Both the position numbers and the translations under genes were made by a program. Positions 55,952 through 64,000 of a stretch of DNA of 64,000 nucleotides are shown here, piece after piece; the stretch's first letter is position 1, and the number at the start of each line of letters is the position of its first letter. This stretch comes from Mycobacterium numidiamassiliense (GTDB lineage Bacteria; Actinomycetota; Actinomycetes; Mycobacteriales; Mycobacteriaceae): the NCBI RefSeq assembly GCF_900157365.1, contig NZ_FUEZ01000003.1, positions 1,426,001 to 1,490,000 on the forward strand, read 5' to 3'. The notes under the pieces were generated by a model. It had not been told where the DNA came from. It searched no databases and was given only the letters and a program-made list of their open reading frames with translations.

Positions 55952-57130
55952 CTATCTCGGGTGTAGGGGTGCGATGGGCTCCACCGATGCGTCGGGGAGG
56001 CGGTGACTTTCTATGTAGTCCCACCGGATCTGGTAGCCGAGTCCGGGTGCCGCCGGTAGCTCGACGAATCCGTCGGGCCCCAGTGGGTCGCAGGACGCCT
56101 CGAGATAGGGCGGCGCGACGTCGTAACGAACCCCGGGTCCGAGCAGTCCGCGCTCGTAGTATTCGCAAACGTCTTCACTCGTAGCGCCCAGGACCTGGAG
56201 GTTCCCAAAGCCACTCATGTGCAGCTCGCAGCGCATACCGACCGCCTCGCACATTCCGGCCAGTTTCATCACGCCGCTGATGCCGCCGCGCAGGACGTCG
56301 ATGCGGCTGATGTCGGACGCATTGCGCAGAATCCAGTCTGCCCGGGTATAGATACCGCCTTCGGCGATCTCGGGCGAGCAGATCGGGATATCGAGTTCGT
56401 TGGCCAGTTTCACGTAGGACTCCACCCGGTACTCCGGCATCGGGTGCTCATACCAGTAGAAGCCCAGCCGTTCGAGTTCGCGGCCGACCCGCAGCGCGTC
56501 CACATAGCTGTGGTAGGTGCCCCATGGGTCGAACATCAGCACCATGTCGTCACCGACCGCTGCCCGAACTTCCTGGCACACCTCAATATCCCAGTCCACG
56601 TAGGACGGTCGGGGCAGGGCTGCCTGCCGGGTCGCGGGGTTCCAGTAGTGGTACGGGTGAATCTTGTAGGCCCGGTATCCCTGTCGCCGGCATTCAGCGG
56701 CGTGGGCGGCATACTCGCCGGGCGATCCGAGATTGTTGAAACTGCTGGCGTAGGCCTTGACCCGCTCGCGGGCGCCCCCCAGCAATTTGTAGACAGGCAG
56801 CCCGGCAATTCGGCCCGCCAAATCCCACAGGGCCAAATCGATTACGCTGCAAACGTTCTCGGGCAGCTTTGCCGCCCACAGTTGCCGCCAGATCTCCGCC
56901 CGGTCGAGCGGATCCTGGCCGGCGAGCAGGGGGCTCAAGAATTGCCCGACCAGCGCCTGGTCTGCGGGGAGCAAGCCGTCCTGGTCGCCGTGGAAGTGAC
57001 CGCCGAAATAGTAGCCTTCGGCCCCCTCGTCGGTGAGTACCTTGGTCACGGTTTGCACCACGCGGTAATCGGTAGTCAGTTGGCCGAACGAGATTCGATC
57101 GACGCATGTCTCAAAGGGCACGACCTCCAA
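55952..57130 (-). CDS. enolase-superfamily enzyme (mandelate racemase/muconate-lactonizing type)
   Basis: 392 residues from TTG 57130; the start may lie at an ATC five codons earlier (57145), which has GGAGAGG at ideal spacing. The capping domain occupies the first 120 residues. The barrel carries K156-x-H158 (AYKIHPYH), metal ligands D201 (MFDPWG), E228 (WYEHPMPE) and E254 (CSPEIAEGG), and the Asp-His dyad D278 (SRIDVLRGG) and H304 (CELHMSGF). It removes an alpha-proton from a hydroxy acid, so it may be a dehydratase or racemase. The KxH rather than KxK pattern means the exact reaction is unclear. It follows the P450-to-hydrolase operon after 130 bases on the same strand. Confidence 0.85.
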   Translation of the reverse strand: MEVVPFETCVDRISFGQLTTDYRVVQTVTKVLTDEGAEGYYFGGHFHGDQDGLLPADQALVGQFLSPLLAGQDPLDRAEIWRQLWAAKLPENVCSVIDLALWDLAGRIAGLPVYKLLGGARERVKAYASSFNNLGSPGEYAAHAAECRRQGYRAYKIHPYHYWNPATRQAALPRPSYVDWDIEVCQEVRAAVGDDMVLMFDPWGTYHSYVDALRVGRELERLGFYWYEHPMPEYRVESYVKLANELDIPICSPEIAEGGIYTRADWILRNASDISRIDVLRGGISGVMKLAGMCEAVGMRCELHMSGFGNLQVLGATSEDVCEYYERGLLGPGVRYDVAPPYLEASCDPLGPDGFVELPAAPGLGYQIRWDYIESHRLPDASVEPIAPLHPR

Positions 57131-57275
57131 GCCGGTGATCTTGATGGCGGGTCCTCTCCAAGAAGGCTGCTGGGTGAAGCGCTCACCCGCACCGGCTGTG
57201 TCCGTCAGCCGATTGTTTCGCCGACCCGGATGCTGATAATAGAGCCAAAAGTCCTGAGCCCCAGGTCAGGAAGGC

Positions 57276-58211
57276 TCAAATTCCGTTCCAAACGCGCTGC
57301 AGGGCATCGCCTTGCAGCGCGAACAGCCGCTGTGAGCCGGCCCAGTCGGGCAGCAGCGAATCGAATCCGTGGCAGGCGCCGGCGAACACGTGCAGCTCGG
57401 TCGAGACGCCGGCACGCAGCAACCGCAGCGCGTACTCGATGGCCTCATCGCGGAAGGGGTCGACCTCCGCGCAGGTGATCAAAGCCGGTGGCAGACCATT
57501 CAATTCGGGGCGCCGGGCCGGTACGGCATCCGGCGAACCCGCATCCGTGCCCAGGTAGTGACGCCACATCAAGGCGGCGGCCTCACTGTCGAAGGCCGGG
57601 CTGGTGCGGAACTCCGCCTTGGACGCGGTGGGGCGATCGTCGAGCACCGGCTGATGCAGCAACTGGAAGATCACCGGCGGCAGCCACTCGTCGGCCGCAC
57701 CCTGCGCCAGGCAGGCGGCCAGGGCGCCACCCGCGCTGCTGCCCGCGACGGCCACCCGCGCGGCATCGACATCGAGCGCTTTCGCATTGCCGGCCACCCA
57801 CCTCAGCACCGCGATCGCGTCGTCGAACGCGGCCGGATACGGAAACTCCGGGGCGAGCCGATAGTCGACCGACACCACCGTGCACCGGCCGCGGCGGGCG
57901 AGTTCCACGCACTGGGGGTGATCGGTGTCGAGATTGCCCAGCGCGAATCCGCCCGCGTGGCAGTAGATGACCACCGGCGCCGGGGCGGGGCCGCCGCGAT
58001 AGATCCGCACGGGCACCGCGCCGCCCTCGGCGATCACGTTGTGTTCGCTGATCTGCACACCGGGGACGCCGGTGTGCCGGGCGACGTCGCGGCGGCGCTC
58101 ATCGAACGGCTCGCGCATGAGCGCGATCGCCTCCGTCGTGAATGCGGTTCGTGTCGTCGCGATGGCCCGCAGCGCGGGATCGAGGCGCCGGGCGCCGTCC
58201 AGGTCGGTCAC
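57276..58211 (-). CDS. HSL-family alpha/beta hydrolase (esterase/lactonase)
   Basis: 311 residues from GTG 58211, which overlaps the monooxygenase stop (GTGA). The hormone-sensitive-lipase family oxyanion motif reads CHAGGFALG (HAGG in place of HGGG). The nucleophile is S159 in GSSAGG, the acid is in CAEVDPFRDEA and the His in GACHGFDS. A lid segment covers the first 50 residues. In this operon it would hydrolyse the ester or lactone made by the Baeyer-Villiger-type enzyme next to it. Earlier in-frame starts (to 58715) read inside that gene. Confidence 0.92.
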   Translation of the reverse strand: MTDLDGARRLDPALRAIATTRTAFTTEAIALMREPFDERRRDVARHTGVPGVQISEHNVIAEGGAVPVRIYRGGPAPAPVVIYCHAGGFALGNLDTDHPQCVELARRGRCTVVSVDYRLAPEFPYPAAFDDAIAVLRWVAGNAKALDVDAARVAVAGSSAGGALAACLAQGAADEWLPPVIFQLLHQPVLDDRPTASKAEFRTSPAFDSEAAALMWRHYLGTDAGSPDAVPARRPELNGLPPALITCAEVDPFRDEAIEYALRLLRAGVSTELHVFAGACHGFDSLLPDWAGSQRLFALQGDALQRVWNGI

Positions 58212-59713
58212 TGGCTTCGCCCGTCGGATGCGGTGAACGCCTCGGCGCCGACGCGTTGAGCGGAGAAGAGGTAGTCGGCCGGTTTGAAGCTGCGCGTCAT
58301 CTCCCAGAAGCTGCGCGCGCTTCGCGGCCACTGGGTGACCACCCGCCCATTGGCCGCACGAAAGTAGTTGCTGCACTGGGTGGTCCATACCGTGCCGACC
58401 ATCCACCGGTCGATCTTGGCGACGAAGCCCGCCAGCGCCGACGGCCGCACAGCGAGATACCTCTTGTTCTTGCGCCGCAGGTATTTCAGCGCCCGCACGA
58501 TGTAGCGCGCCTGCGCCTCCAGCATGAAGATCACACTGTTGGAACCGACGTTCGTGTTGGGTCCGTAGAGCATGAAGAAATTCGGGAATCCCGGAACGGC
58601 CATCCCCAAATATGCCTGCGCCCCGTCGCTCCACACCTCCCGCAATGTCGTTCCTTTTTCGCCGCAGACGTCCAGCTGCCCCAGGTAGTCGGCCGCGGCG
58701 TACCCGGTGGCGCACACCACCACGTCGACCTCGCGTTCGGTGCCGTCCGCGGTGACCAGCGACCGCGCCTTCAGATGGTCGGCCGGGCTGTCCACCACCT
58801 CGACGTTGGGGCGGGTCAGGGCGGGCAGGAAGTCCGACGAGAACACCAGCCGCTTGCAGCCCATCGGATAATCCGGAGTCAGCTTGCGGCGCAATTCCTC
58901 GTCGGCAACGGTCTTCTCGAGCAGGCCCAGCGCGATCGCGGTGAAATCCTGGGTCTTCTCGCTGCCATGCTCAATGACCGAGATGTTGGATTCACTGCGC
59001 AACCACAACCGGGTTCGGTACAGCTTCTTGGCGAACGGCACGTGGGCGAAGATCCAGCGTTCGCGCCGGGTGTAGGGCCGGTCCGGCTTGGGCAGGATCC
59101 AGGTCGGCGACCGTTGCACCGAGTACACCGTGTCGGCGACCTTCGCGAGTTCGGGTATCAGCTGCGACGCGGTCGACCCGGTGCCCAGCACCGCTACCCG
59201 CGCACCCTGCAGGGAAACGGAGTGATCCCAGCGGGCCGAATGCATCACCGTTCCGGTGAACGGCTCCCGCTCGACGAGATCGGGCAGCAGCGGTCGGGTG
59301 AACAGGCCGACCGCGGACACCACGATGTTGAATTGGTGCCGCGCGCCGTCAGCAGAGGTCAGGCACCAGAGTTGGGTCTGTTCATCCCAACGCGCCGAAC
59401 GGATTTCGGTGTTCAGTTTCAGGTGCGGCCGGAGCCCGTACTTGTCGGCGCAACGCTCGAAATAGGCCAGGATCTCGCGTTGGCCGGACCACAGTCGCGA
59501 CCAGTTCGGATTCAGGTCGAAGGAGAAAGAGTACAGATGCGACTTGACGTCGCAGGCCAGGCCCGGATAGGTGTTGATCCGCCACGTTCCGCCCACGTCG
59601 TCTTCGCGGTCGAAGATGGCGAAGTCGTGAAAACCCGCACGCGACAACAGTATTCCCAGGGCGAGGCCGCCCGGCCCGGCGCCGATGATCCCGACCGACA
59701 GATTCGTGCTCAT
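58208..59713 (-). CDS. flavin-containing Baeyer-Villiger-type monooxygenase
   Basis: 501 residues from ATG 59713. The FAD-binding GxGxxG is GIIGAGPGG (G11-G16), and the second, for NADPH, is LGTGSTASQ. Between them lies FTGTVMHSARWD, a match to the type I Baeyer-Villiger fingerprint FxGxxxHxxxW(P/D). The third conserved feature is VVVCATGYAAADY. It would convert a ketone to an ester or lactone using O2 and NADPH. Its ATG overlaps the SDR stop and its stop overlaps the hydrolase start, each by 4 bases, so it sits between a ketone-making and an ester-cleaving enzyme. Confidence 0.93.
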   Translation of the reverse strand: MSTNLSVGIIGAGPGGLALGILLSRAGFHDFAIFDREDDVGGTWRINTYPGLACDVKSHLYSFSFDLNPNWSRLWSGQREILAYFERCADKYGLRPHLKLNTEIRSARWDEQTQLWCLTSADGARHQFNIVVSAVGLFTRPLLPDLVEREPFTGTVMHSARWDHSVSLQGARVAVLGTGSTASQLIPELAKVADTVYSVQRSPTWILPKPDRPYTRRERWIFAHVPFAKKLYRTRLWLRSESNISVIEHGSEKTQDFTAIALGLLEKTVADEELRRKLTPDYPMGCKRLVFSSDFLPALTRPNVEVVDSPADHLKARSLVTADGTEREVDVVVCATGYAAADYLGQLDVCGEKGTTLREVWSDGAQAYLGMAVPGFPNFFMLYGPNTNVGSNSVIFMLEAQARYIVRALKYLRRKNKRYLAVRPSALAGFVAKIDRWMVGTVWTTQCSNYFRAANGRVVTQWPRSARSFWEMTRSFKPADYLFSAQRVGAEAFTASDGRSQ

Positions 59714-60438
59714 CGGATCTGCAGGCACTGTCCGCCGTCGACGACGAGCTCCGAACCGGTGATGAAGGACGCCTCCTCGGAGACCAGAAACGCGACGGCA
59801 TCGGCGATCTCGGTGGGTTGGCCGATGCGGCCGAACATGGCCGTGTCTGCCAATCGGGTCTGGGTGGCCTCGTCAAGCATCGAGGTGGCAATGGGTCCCG
59901 GGAACACCGCATTGACCCGGATGCCGGACGGGCCCAGCTCGGCGGCCGCAGCCTGGGTCAGGCCACGCAACGCCCACTTCGCCGACCCGTAGGCGCAGTG
60001 CTGCGGAAAGGGACGCATCGCCCCGGTGCTGCAGATGTTCACCACGGCCGCATGTTGCGCCGCACGCAGTTGATCGAGCGTGGCGCGCAAACCCAGGAAC
60101 GCGCCCAGACAGTTGACCCGCCAGGAGTTTTCGAAATCCTCGGGCGTCTCGTCGGCCAACGATGCCCGATGTAGCGCACCGGCATTGTTGACCAGGGTGC
60201 TCAGCGACCCGAATCGGTCGACCACCTTGTCGACGGCCGCGGCCCATTGCTCGGCGGACGTGACGTCGAGTTCGATCGCGATCATCTCGCCGTCGCCCAA
60301 TTCGCGCACCGCGGTGACGATCTCGTCGGCGCGCAGGTCGCAGGCACCCACCGAATAGCCCCGAGCGCGAAGCCTTTTCGCGATGGCCCAGCCCTGACCG
60401 CCGGCGGCCCCGGTGACCAGTGCGACACGTTGAGTCAT
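59710..60438 (-). CDS. short-chain dehydrogenase/reductase
   Basis: 242 residues from ATG 60438. Cofactor loop TGAAGGQG (residues 9-16), NNAG at about 84-87, catalytic S137, Y150 and K154 (NICSTGAM, CAYGSAKWA) and the classical PGPIATSM tail. LRADEI following the second strand suggests NAD use. It likely oxidises an alcohol to the ketone used by the adjacent monooxygenase. Overlaps of 4 bases at both ends couple it to its neighbours. Confidence 0.94.
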   Translation of the reverse strand: MTQRVALVTGAAGGQGWAIAKRLRARGYSVGACDLRADEIVTAVRELGDGEMIAIELDVTSAEQWAAAVDKVVDRFGSLSTLVNNAGALHRASLADETPEDFENSWRVNCLGAFLGLRATLDQLRAAQHAAVVNICSTGAMRPFPQHCAYGSAKWALRGLTQAAAAELGPSGIRVNAVFPGPIATSMLDEATQTRLADTAMFGRIGQPTEIADAVAFLVSEEASFITGSELVVDGGQCLQIR

Positions 60439-60833
60439 GAGGACGCCACCTCCGGGCGATCGGATAGACCATGGCTGGTGATGAATTGGCAGCGACGCCG
60501 TCGGAATCGCCACTGCCCGCCGTCGCGGACCAGTTCGTCGTCGTACAGCGCCGGCCGCAGCTGGTGGTCACCGGTCCGGACGAACAGTACCTGCGACCGT
60601 GCCGTCGCGGTGTCGTCGTGGACGTCGATCCGCGAGACTCCGGTCAGGTGCAGCCCGTATGGCGCGTCGGCAAACATCTTGCGGAGACCGCCGTGCCTGG
60701 CGAAAGACCGCCCGTAGACGTTGACTTCCGCATCGGGGGTGAAAAGTTGGACGCACGCTTCGATCTCTCCGGCGTCGAGGGCCAGCGCATAGCCGGCGAT
60801 CAGCTCGCGGATGGCCGCGTGGTCGTCGGTCAT
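60435..60833 (-). CDS. SnoaL/NTF2-like protein
   Basis: 132 residues with a cone-shaped alpha+beta fold: helix AAIRELIAGYALALDAGEIE, then ACVQLFTPDAEVNVYGRSF. Strands DTATARSQVLFVRTGDHQL and GQWRFRRRRCQF complete the sheet. SnoaL_4-type members include dehydratases, isomerases and non-catalytic partners of ring-hydroxylating enzymes. Its role here is inferred from the operon only. It overlaps both neighbours by 4 bases. Confidence 0.85.
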   Translation of the reverse strand: MTDDHAAIRELIAGYALALDAGEIEACVQLFTPDAEVNVYGRSFARHGGLRKMFADAPYGLHLTGVSRIDVHDDTATARSQVLFVRTGDHQLRPALYDDELVRDGGQWRFRRRRCQFITSHGLSDRPEVASS

Positions 60834-61588
60834 CCTCCGGTGGCCTCACGCAGATGCTCGGCGGCTCCGCGCCGCAACGCCGCCGATTCGGCCGCCAGGG
60901 TGATCATCTGAAAACCCAGCTGCGCCATGGCATGTCCGGTCTTGCCGTCGCTGGCGTGAATTCCGGTGACCAGCCCGGCGGCGGTAGCCTCGCGATGAAT
61001 GCGCGTGATCGCGGTCAGCACGTCCGTGTTGCGGGTGGACCCAACGGCGTCTAAACCCATCGAGATGGCCAGATCGGCGGGGCCGACATAGATTCCGGCC
61101 AGGCCGTCGACCGCGCAGATTTCGCTGAGATCAGTCAGCGCCGCGGCGGTTTCGATCATCGCGAACACGCTGACCCTGGACTCGAGCGCGGTGCGGTCGA
61201 CTCCCAGGCTGGCGCGCAGTGGGCCGAAGCTGCGGACGCCGCCCGGCGGATAGCGGGTGGCGGCCACCGCCGCCGCGGCCTGGTCGGCCGACTCGATCAT
61301 CGCGATGAAGACGGCGTCGGCCCCGGCGTCGAGTACCCGCCCGATCGGCGCCGCGTCGGCGTTGGGTAGCCGCACCGCGGTGGCGATGGGTAGGTGTTCG
61401 AGGCGGCGCAGGATGCCGGCGATGTCGGCGTCGTCGAGATAACCATGCTGGGCGTCGAAGCCGACGTAATCGTAACCGGCCCTGGCAAATTCCTCGGGTC
61501 CGATCAGCGTGGGACCGGTGATCCAGCCGCCCCAGATCGGGGTGGCCTTGTGTAGCGCCCGCTGTAGGTTGCTTTCCGTTGTCGACAC
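60830..61588 (-). CDS. HpcH/HpaI-type class II aldolase
   Basis: 252 residues. The pyruvate-aldolase fold shows H48 in FDAQHGYLDD, R73 in AVRLPNAD, and metal ligands E146 (AMIETAAAL) and D172 (YVGPADLAISMG). This family cleaves 4-hydroxy-2-oxo acids to pyruvate and an aldehyde, or citramalyl-CoA-like esters. In this operon it would perform the final C-C cleavage. GTG 61588 lies two bases after the alcohol dehydrogenase stop, and its own stop overlaps the SnoaL gene. Confidence 0.92.
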   Translation of the reverse strand: MSTTESNLQRALHKATPIWGGWITGPTLIGPEEFARAGYDYVGFDAQHGYLDDADIAGILRRLEHLPIATAVRLPNADAAPIGRVLDAGADAVFIAMIESADQAAAAVAATRYPPGGVRSFGPLRASLGVDRTALESRVSVFAMIETAAALTDLSEICAVDGLAGIYVGPADLAISMGLDAVGSTRNTDVLTAITRIHREATAAGLVTGIHASDGKTGHAMAQLGFQMITLAAESAALRRGAAEHLREATGG

Positions 61589-61590
61589 AC

Positions 61591-62559
61591 TCAGCCCGCT
61601 ATCGCGATCTTGACGCGTTCGGGATCCGGCCGGCTGGCCAGGTCGAACGCGGCCTGCACCTCGTCGACGCCGAAGGTGTGGGTGAGGTAGGTGCCGAGCA
61701 GCTCGGGATGCTCGCCGGCGAACTTGTCGGCGGCTTCCAGCACACGACGACGGTCCAGTGTCACACCGGATTTCAGCGTCAGGTTGTTACGCAGCATCAG
61801 ACGCATGCTAATCGGGTAGGCCTCGTCGTCGGCGACGCCGAAGTAGAAGACGGTGCCTCCCGGGGCGGCGGCTTCGACGGCGTGCCCCAACGTCGCGACC
61901 TGATGACCGACGGCTTCGATGACGATGTCGGCGCGGTCGGCGGCCGCCAGTTGGCTGACCCAGCGGTCGCTGGTGGCGCGGACCGCGTCATCGACACCGA
62001 ATGCGGTTGTGAGACTTGACCGGTCGACAGGGTCGACGCCGGTGACAAGGCGTGCGCCCGCCGCCTTGGCGACGTAGGAGAACAGCAGCCCGATCGAGCC
62101 CTGCCCGATGATCGCGACGTGCCGGCCGGCCAGGTCGGGCAATTGCTCGCAGGCGTACAGGACGCACGCCAGCGGTTGCAGACCGACCGCCTGCGCCGGG
62201 GTCAGCCCCGGATCGTAAGGCGCCAGCCCGTTGCCGTCGCTGATCACCCGCTCCATCAGGCCGTCGAATCCGGAGGCCCACCCGACCACACGATCCCCGG
62301 GCCGATGTTCGGAATGCCGGCTGGCGATCACCTCACCGGCGATTTCGTGGATCGGGAAGCCGTCTTTCTCGGCGGCGCTGCGGCCGTCGTCGCCGGGCAA
62401 CCGCCCGCGGGAGCCACGGAAGGCCGGCATGTCGCTGCCGCACACCCCGGCCGCCAGGAAGCGCAGCAGCACCTGGCCATCGGACAGGTCGTCGGGTGTT
62501 TTCTCGGCGATCGTCGTCCGCTCGAACTCATACGGCGCGACGATGCGGTAGGACCACAC
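61591..62559 (-). CDS. zinc-type alcohol dehydrogenase (MDR family)
   Basis: 322 residues from GTG 62559, with GGAGG upstream. Catalytic zinc ligands C40 (GVCGSD) and H71-E72 (PIHEIAGEV) are present; the usual GHE is here IHE. The four-Cys structural-zinc loop is absent. Cofactor loop GQGSIGLL, then VTGVDPVDRS suggests NAD. It resembles threonine/sorbitol-dehydrogenase-like MDRs but is short (usual 340-360). It would oxidise the alcohol made by the P450, which ends one base before its start gap. Confidence 0.9.
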   Translation of the reverse strand: MWSYRIVAPYEFERTTIAEKTPDDLSDGQVLLRFLAAGVCGSDMPAFRGSRGRLPGDDGRSAAEKDGFPIHEIAGEVIASRHSEHRPGDRVVGWASGFDGLMERVISDGNGLAPYDPGLTPAQAVGLQPLACVLYACEQLPDLAGRHVAIIGQGSIGLLFSYVAKAAGARLVTGVDPVDRSSLTTAFGVDDAVRATSDRWVSQLAAADRADIVIEAVGHQVATLGHAVEAAAPGGTVFYFGVADDEAYPISMRLMLRNNLTLKSGVTLDRRRVLEAADKFAGEHPELLGTYLTHTFGVDEVQAAFDLASRPDPERVKIAIAG

Positions 62560-62560
62560 G

Positions 62561-63784
62561 TCAGACCTCCACCGGAATGTTGTTCCATCCCCATTGGAAA
62601 CTGGACGGCAGCCGCTTGGCGGCATCGCTGTGGATTGCGTAGTCCGGCACCCGGCGCAGCCATTCGGTAAGCAGCACATCGATTTCCAGCCGGGCCAGGT
62701 GGTAGCCGATGCAGAAGTGCTGGCCGCGGCCGAACGCCAGCGACCGCTTGATGGGCCGGTCGAAGATGAATTCGTCGGGCTGCGGATATTCGCGTTCGTC
62801 GCGGTTGGCCGACGCCAGCAGGGTGATGATGCGCTGGCCGGGCTCAATTGTCTTGTCGTGGATGGTGTATGGCTTGCGCACCGTCCGGGCGAACCATTGC
62901 GCGGGCGCGCAGTAGCGGATCATCTCCTCACGCGCGAGCGGCACGTTGGTGGCCGGGTCGGCGCGCACCGCCGCCAGCTGGTCGGGTCGCTTGCTGAGCT
63001 CCCACAGGCCGTGGGCGACGATCTTGGGCACCGTCTCGGTGCCGCCGATGAAGATGCAGAGCATCTGGGTCGCGGCCTCGGTGTCGGTCAGCGCGGTGCC
63101 GTCGGGCAACCGGTAGCCCAGCAGCCCGTCGACGACGGGCAGTGCGTCCCCGGACGCATCGGCGCGGCGGCGCTCGACGACCGGTGTCAGAAATCCGAGA
63201 TAGTTGGGCCGGGCCGCGGCGACCTCGACGCCCACGCCCGGCTCGGCCAGGCTGCCGGCGTTGACGGCGGCCAGCACCTGCGGCGCGAGATCGTCTGGGA
63301 GACCCAACAATCCGCAGACCATCGAGGCCGCGACGATACCGCCGTACTCCTGGGTGAGGTCGAACGAACCCCGCGGCAGCAGCAGGTCGAGCCGCTCGTT
63401 GGCCAGGGTACGGATCCTGTCCGCGAGCCCGGCGACCGACCGCGGCCGCAGCGGCGCCGAATGCGACCGGCGGATCTCGCCGTACAGGTCGGCGTCGAAC
63501 ACCGCGTGAAATGGCAAGGGGTGCAACGGCGGATCCTCGACAGGTCCGGTGTTGTGCTTGGCCAGCACCGTGGTCGGGGGCAGCGTGCCTTCGGACGCTA
63601 CGAAGGTGCCGTCGTTGACTTCGAGCACCTGCCAGATGTCCTCGAAGCGCGACAACGCGAAGGTGTCCCACTGCGGCATGTAGTACAGGGGATACTCGTC
63701 GCGCAGAGTGCGGTAGTACGGCAACGGATCTGCCATCACCTGCGCGTCGAACGGATCGTAGGCGAAATCCACGGTTTCGGTCAT
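62561..63784 (-). CDS. cytochrome P450
   Basis: 407 residues from ATG 63784. The haem loop is LAFGRGQHFCIGYHLA, with C358 as the iron ligand. ExxR is EEMIR (E287, R290). The I-helix reads FIGGTETVP, with GGTET where AGxDT is common. It needs separate ferredoxin and reductase, which are not in this window. It probably hydroxylates a hydrophobic ring or side chain at the head of this pathway. The upstream gene ends one base before its ATG. Closest named families cannot be assigned without comparison. Confidence 0.94.
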   Translation of the reverse strand: MTETVDFAYDPFDAQVMADPLPYYRTLRDEYPLYYMPQWDTFALSRFEDIWQVLEVNDGTFVASEGTLPPTTVLAKHNTGPVEDPPLHPLPFHAVFDADLYGEIRRSHSAPLRPRSVAGLADRIRTLANERLDLLLPRGSFDLTQEYGGIVAASMVCGLLGLPDDLAPQVLAAVNAGSLAEPGVGVEVAAARPNYLGFLTPVVERRRADASGDALPVVDGLLGYRLPDGTALTDTEAATQMLCIFIGGTETVPKIVAHGLWELSKRPDQLAAVRADPATNVPLAREEMIRYCAPAQWFARTVRKPYTIHDKTIEPGQRIITLLASANRDEREYPQPDEFIFDRPIKRSLAFGRGQHFCIGYHLARLEIDVLLTEWLRRVPDYAIHSDAAKRLPSSFQWGWNNIPVEV

Positions 63785-63785
63785 A

Positions 63786-64000
63786 TCACTGCAGCGGCGA
63801 GGGTGGAAGGGCCTGCAGAATCGAGTCCTCCCAGCCGTCACGCAGCGCCGGCGCCACACTCATCCAGGTCACGATCTCGGCGGGTGGACTGTCCTTCCAC
63901 GACGGGTAGTGGTTGGCGAAGCATTCCCAACCACCGTCGAGCGCCCAGTAGTGGATGACCTCGTTGAACCGGAAGGTGGTGGTGAACGAGCCCAGCCAGC
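63786..64000 (-). CDS. NIPSNAP-like protein, C-terminal part (5' end beyond window)
   Basis: About 70 codons, open to the window edge, ending at TGA 63786-63788. The segment GSFTTTFRFNEVIHYWALDG matches the NIPSNAP pattern GxFTTxxGxLNxVxHLW, and the end WEDSILQALPPSPL is helical. NIPSNAP-domain proteins are ferredoxin-like dimeric barrels often found in catabolic clusters. The gap to the P450 is one base, so it belongs to the same operon. Confidence 0.6.
   Translation of the reverse strand, partial: WLGSFTTTFRFNEVIHYWALDGGWECFANHYPSWKDSPPAEIVTWMSVAPALRDGWEDSILQALPPSPLQ

Overview
The window is high-GC actinobacterial DNA. Its gene content and order match a slow-growing Mycobacterium: mmpL3 and mmpL11, zmp1, ricR and mymT, a complete mce1 operon with fadD5 and mce1R, and genes for several Mce-associated proteins. 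The order follows the M. tuberculosis Rv0210 to Rv0163 block read backwards, so homologues are named by Rv number from memory of that genome; no search was run.

Layout. 1-2.4 kb: two GTPase-like genes with degenerate P-loops, the first cut by the window edge. 2.5-13.9 kb: trmB, a NYN-domain gene and mmpL3, then an AI-2E family permease, a multi-span membrane protein, a secreted haem-binding protein, mmpL11 and a small helix-turn-helix gene. This is the cell-envelope lipid export and haem region. 13.9-20.2 kb: omamB and omamA, the metalloprotease zmp1, and a TetR/molybdopterin oxidoreductase pair with a clear palindromic operator. 20.3-25.8 kb: an L,D-transpeptidase and a copper-response block (MFS exporter, ricR, ilvD, O-methyltransferase, mymT) with two identical-consensus RicR boxes. 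25.8-31.1 kb: a GH3 beta-glucosidase, a zincin-like protein, a DUF2786 protein, monoacylglycerol lipase and sigG.

31.1-34.9 kb is an accessory insert between the sigG and pirin backbone genes: an alpha/beta hydrolase, a truncated LysR remnant, an amine-dehydrogenase-like NAD(P) enzyme and a divergent IclR regulator. The two divergent genes share a 58-base control region carrying duplicated operators. 34.9-39 kb: pirin, a YhgE/Pip-type membrane protein, a phosphodiester-glycosidase-like lipoprotein (lprO) and a DUF1275 protein. 39-54.9 kb: the mce1 locus, read on the minus strand as fadD5, yrbE1A, yrbE1B, mce1A-F and four Mce-associated proteins. It encodes a fatty/mycolic acid importer, and the repressor gene mce1R is divergent to it across a perfect inverted repeat.

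55.9-64 kb is a second accessory region beyond the Rv0164 and Rv0163 homologues. Seven complete genes and one partial gene are packed with 4-base overlaps or 1-2 base gaps: NIPSNAP-like (partial), cytochrome P450, zinc alcohol dehydrogenase, HpcH/HpaI aldolase, SnoaL-like, SDR, Baeyer-Villiger-type monooxygenase and HSL-family hydrolase. An enolase-superfamily enzyme follows after 130 bases. Together they look like a dedicated pathway that hydroxylates, oxidises, Baeyer-Villiger-cleaves, hydrolyses and retro-aldol-cleaves an alicyclic or terpenoid substrate. This is the best candidate for an undescribed system. No tRNA, rRNA, CRISPR array, insertion sequence or phage gene was seen.
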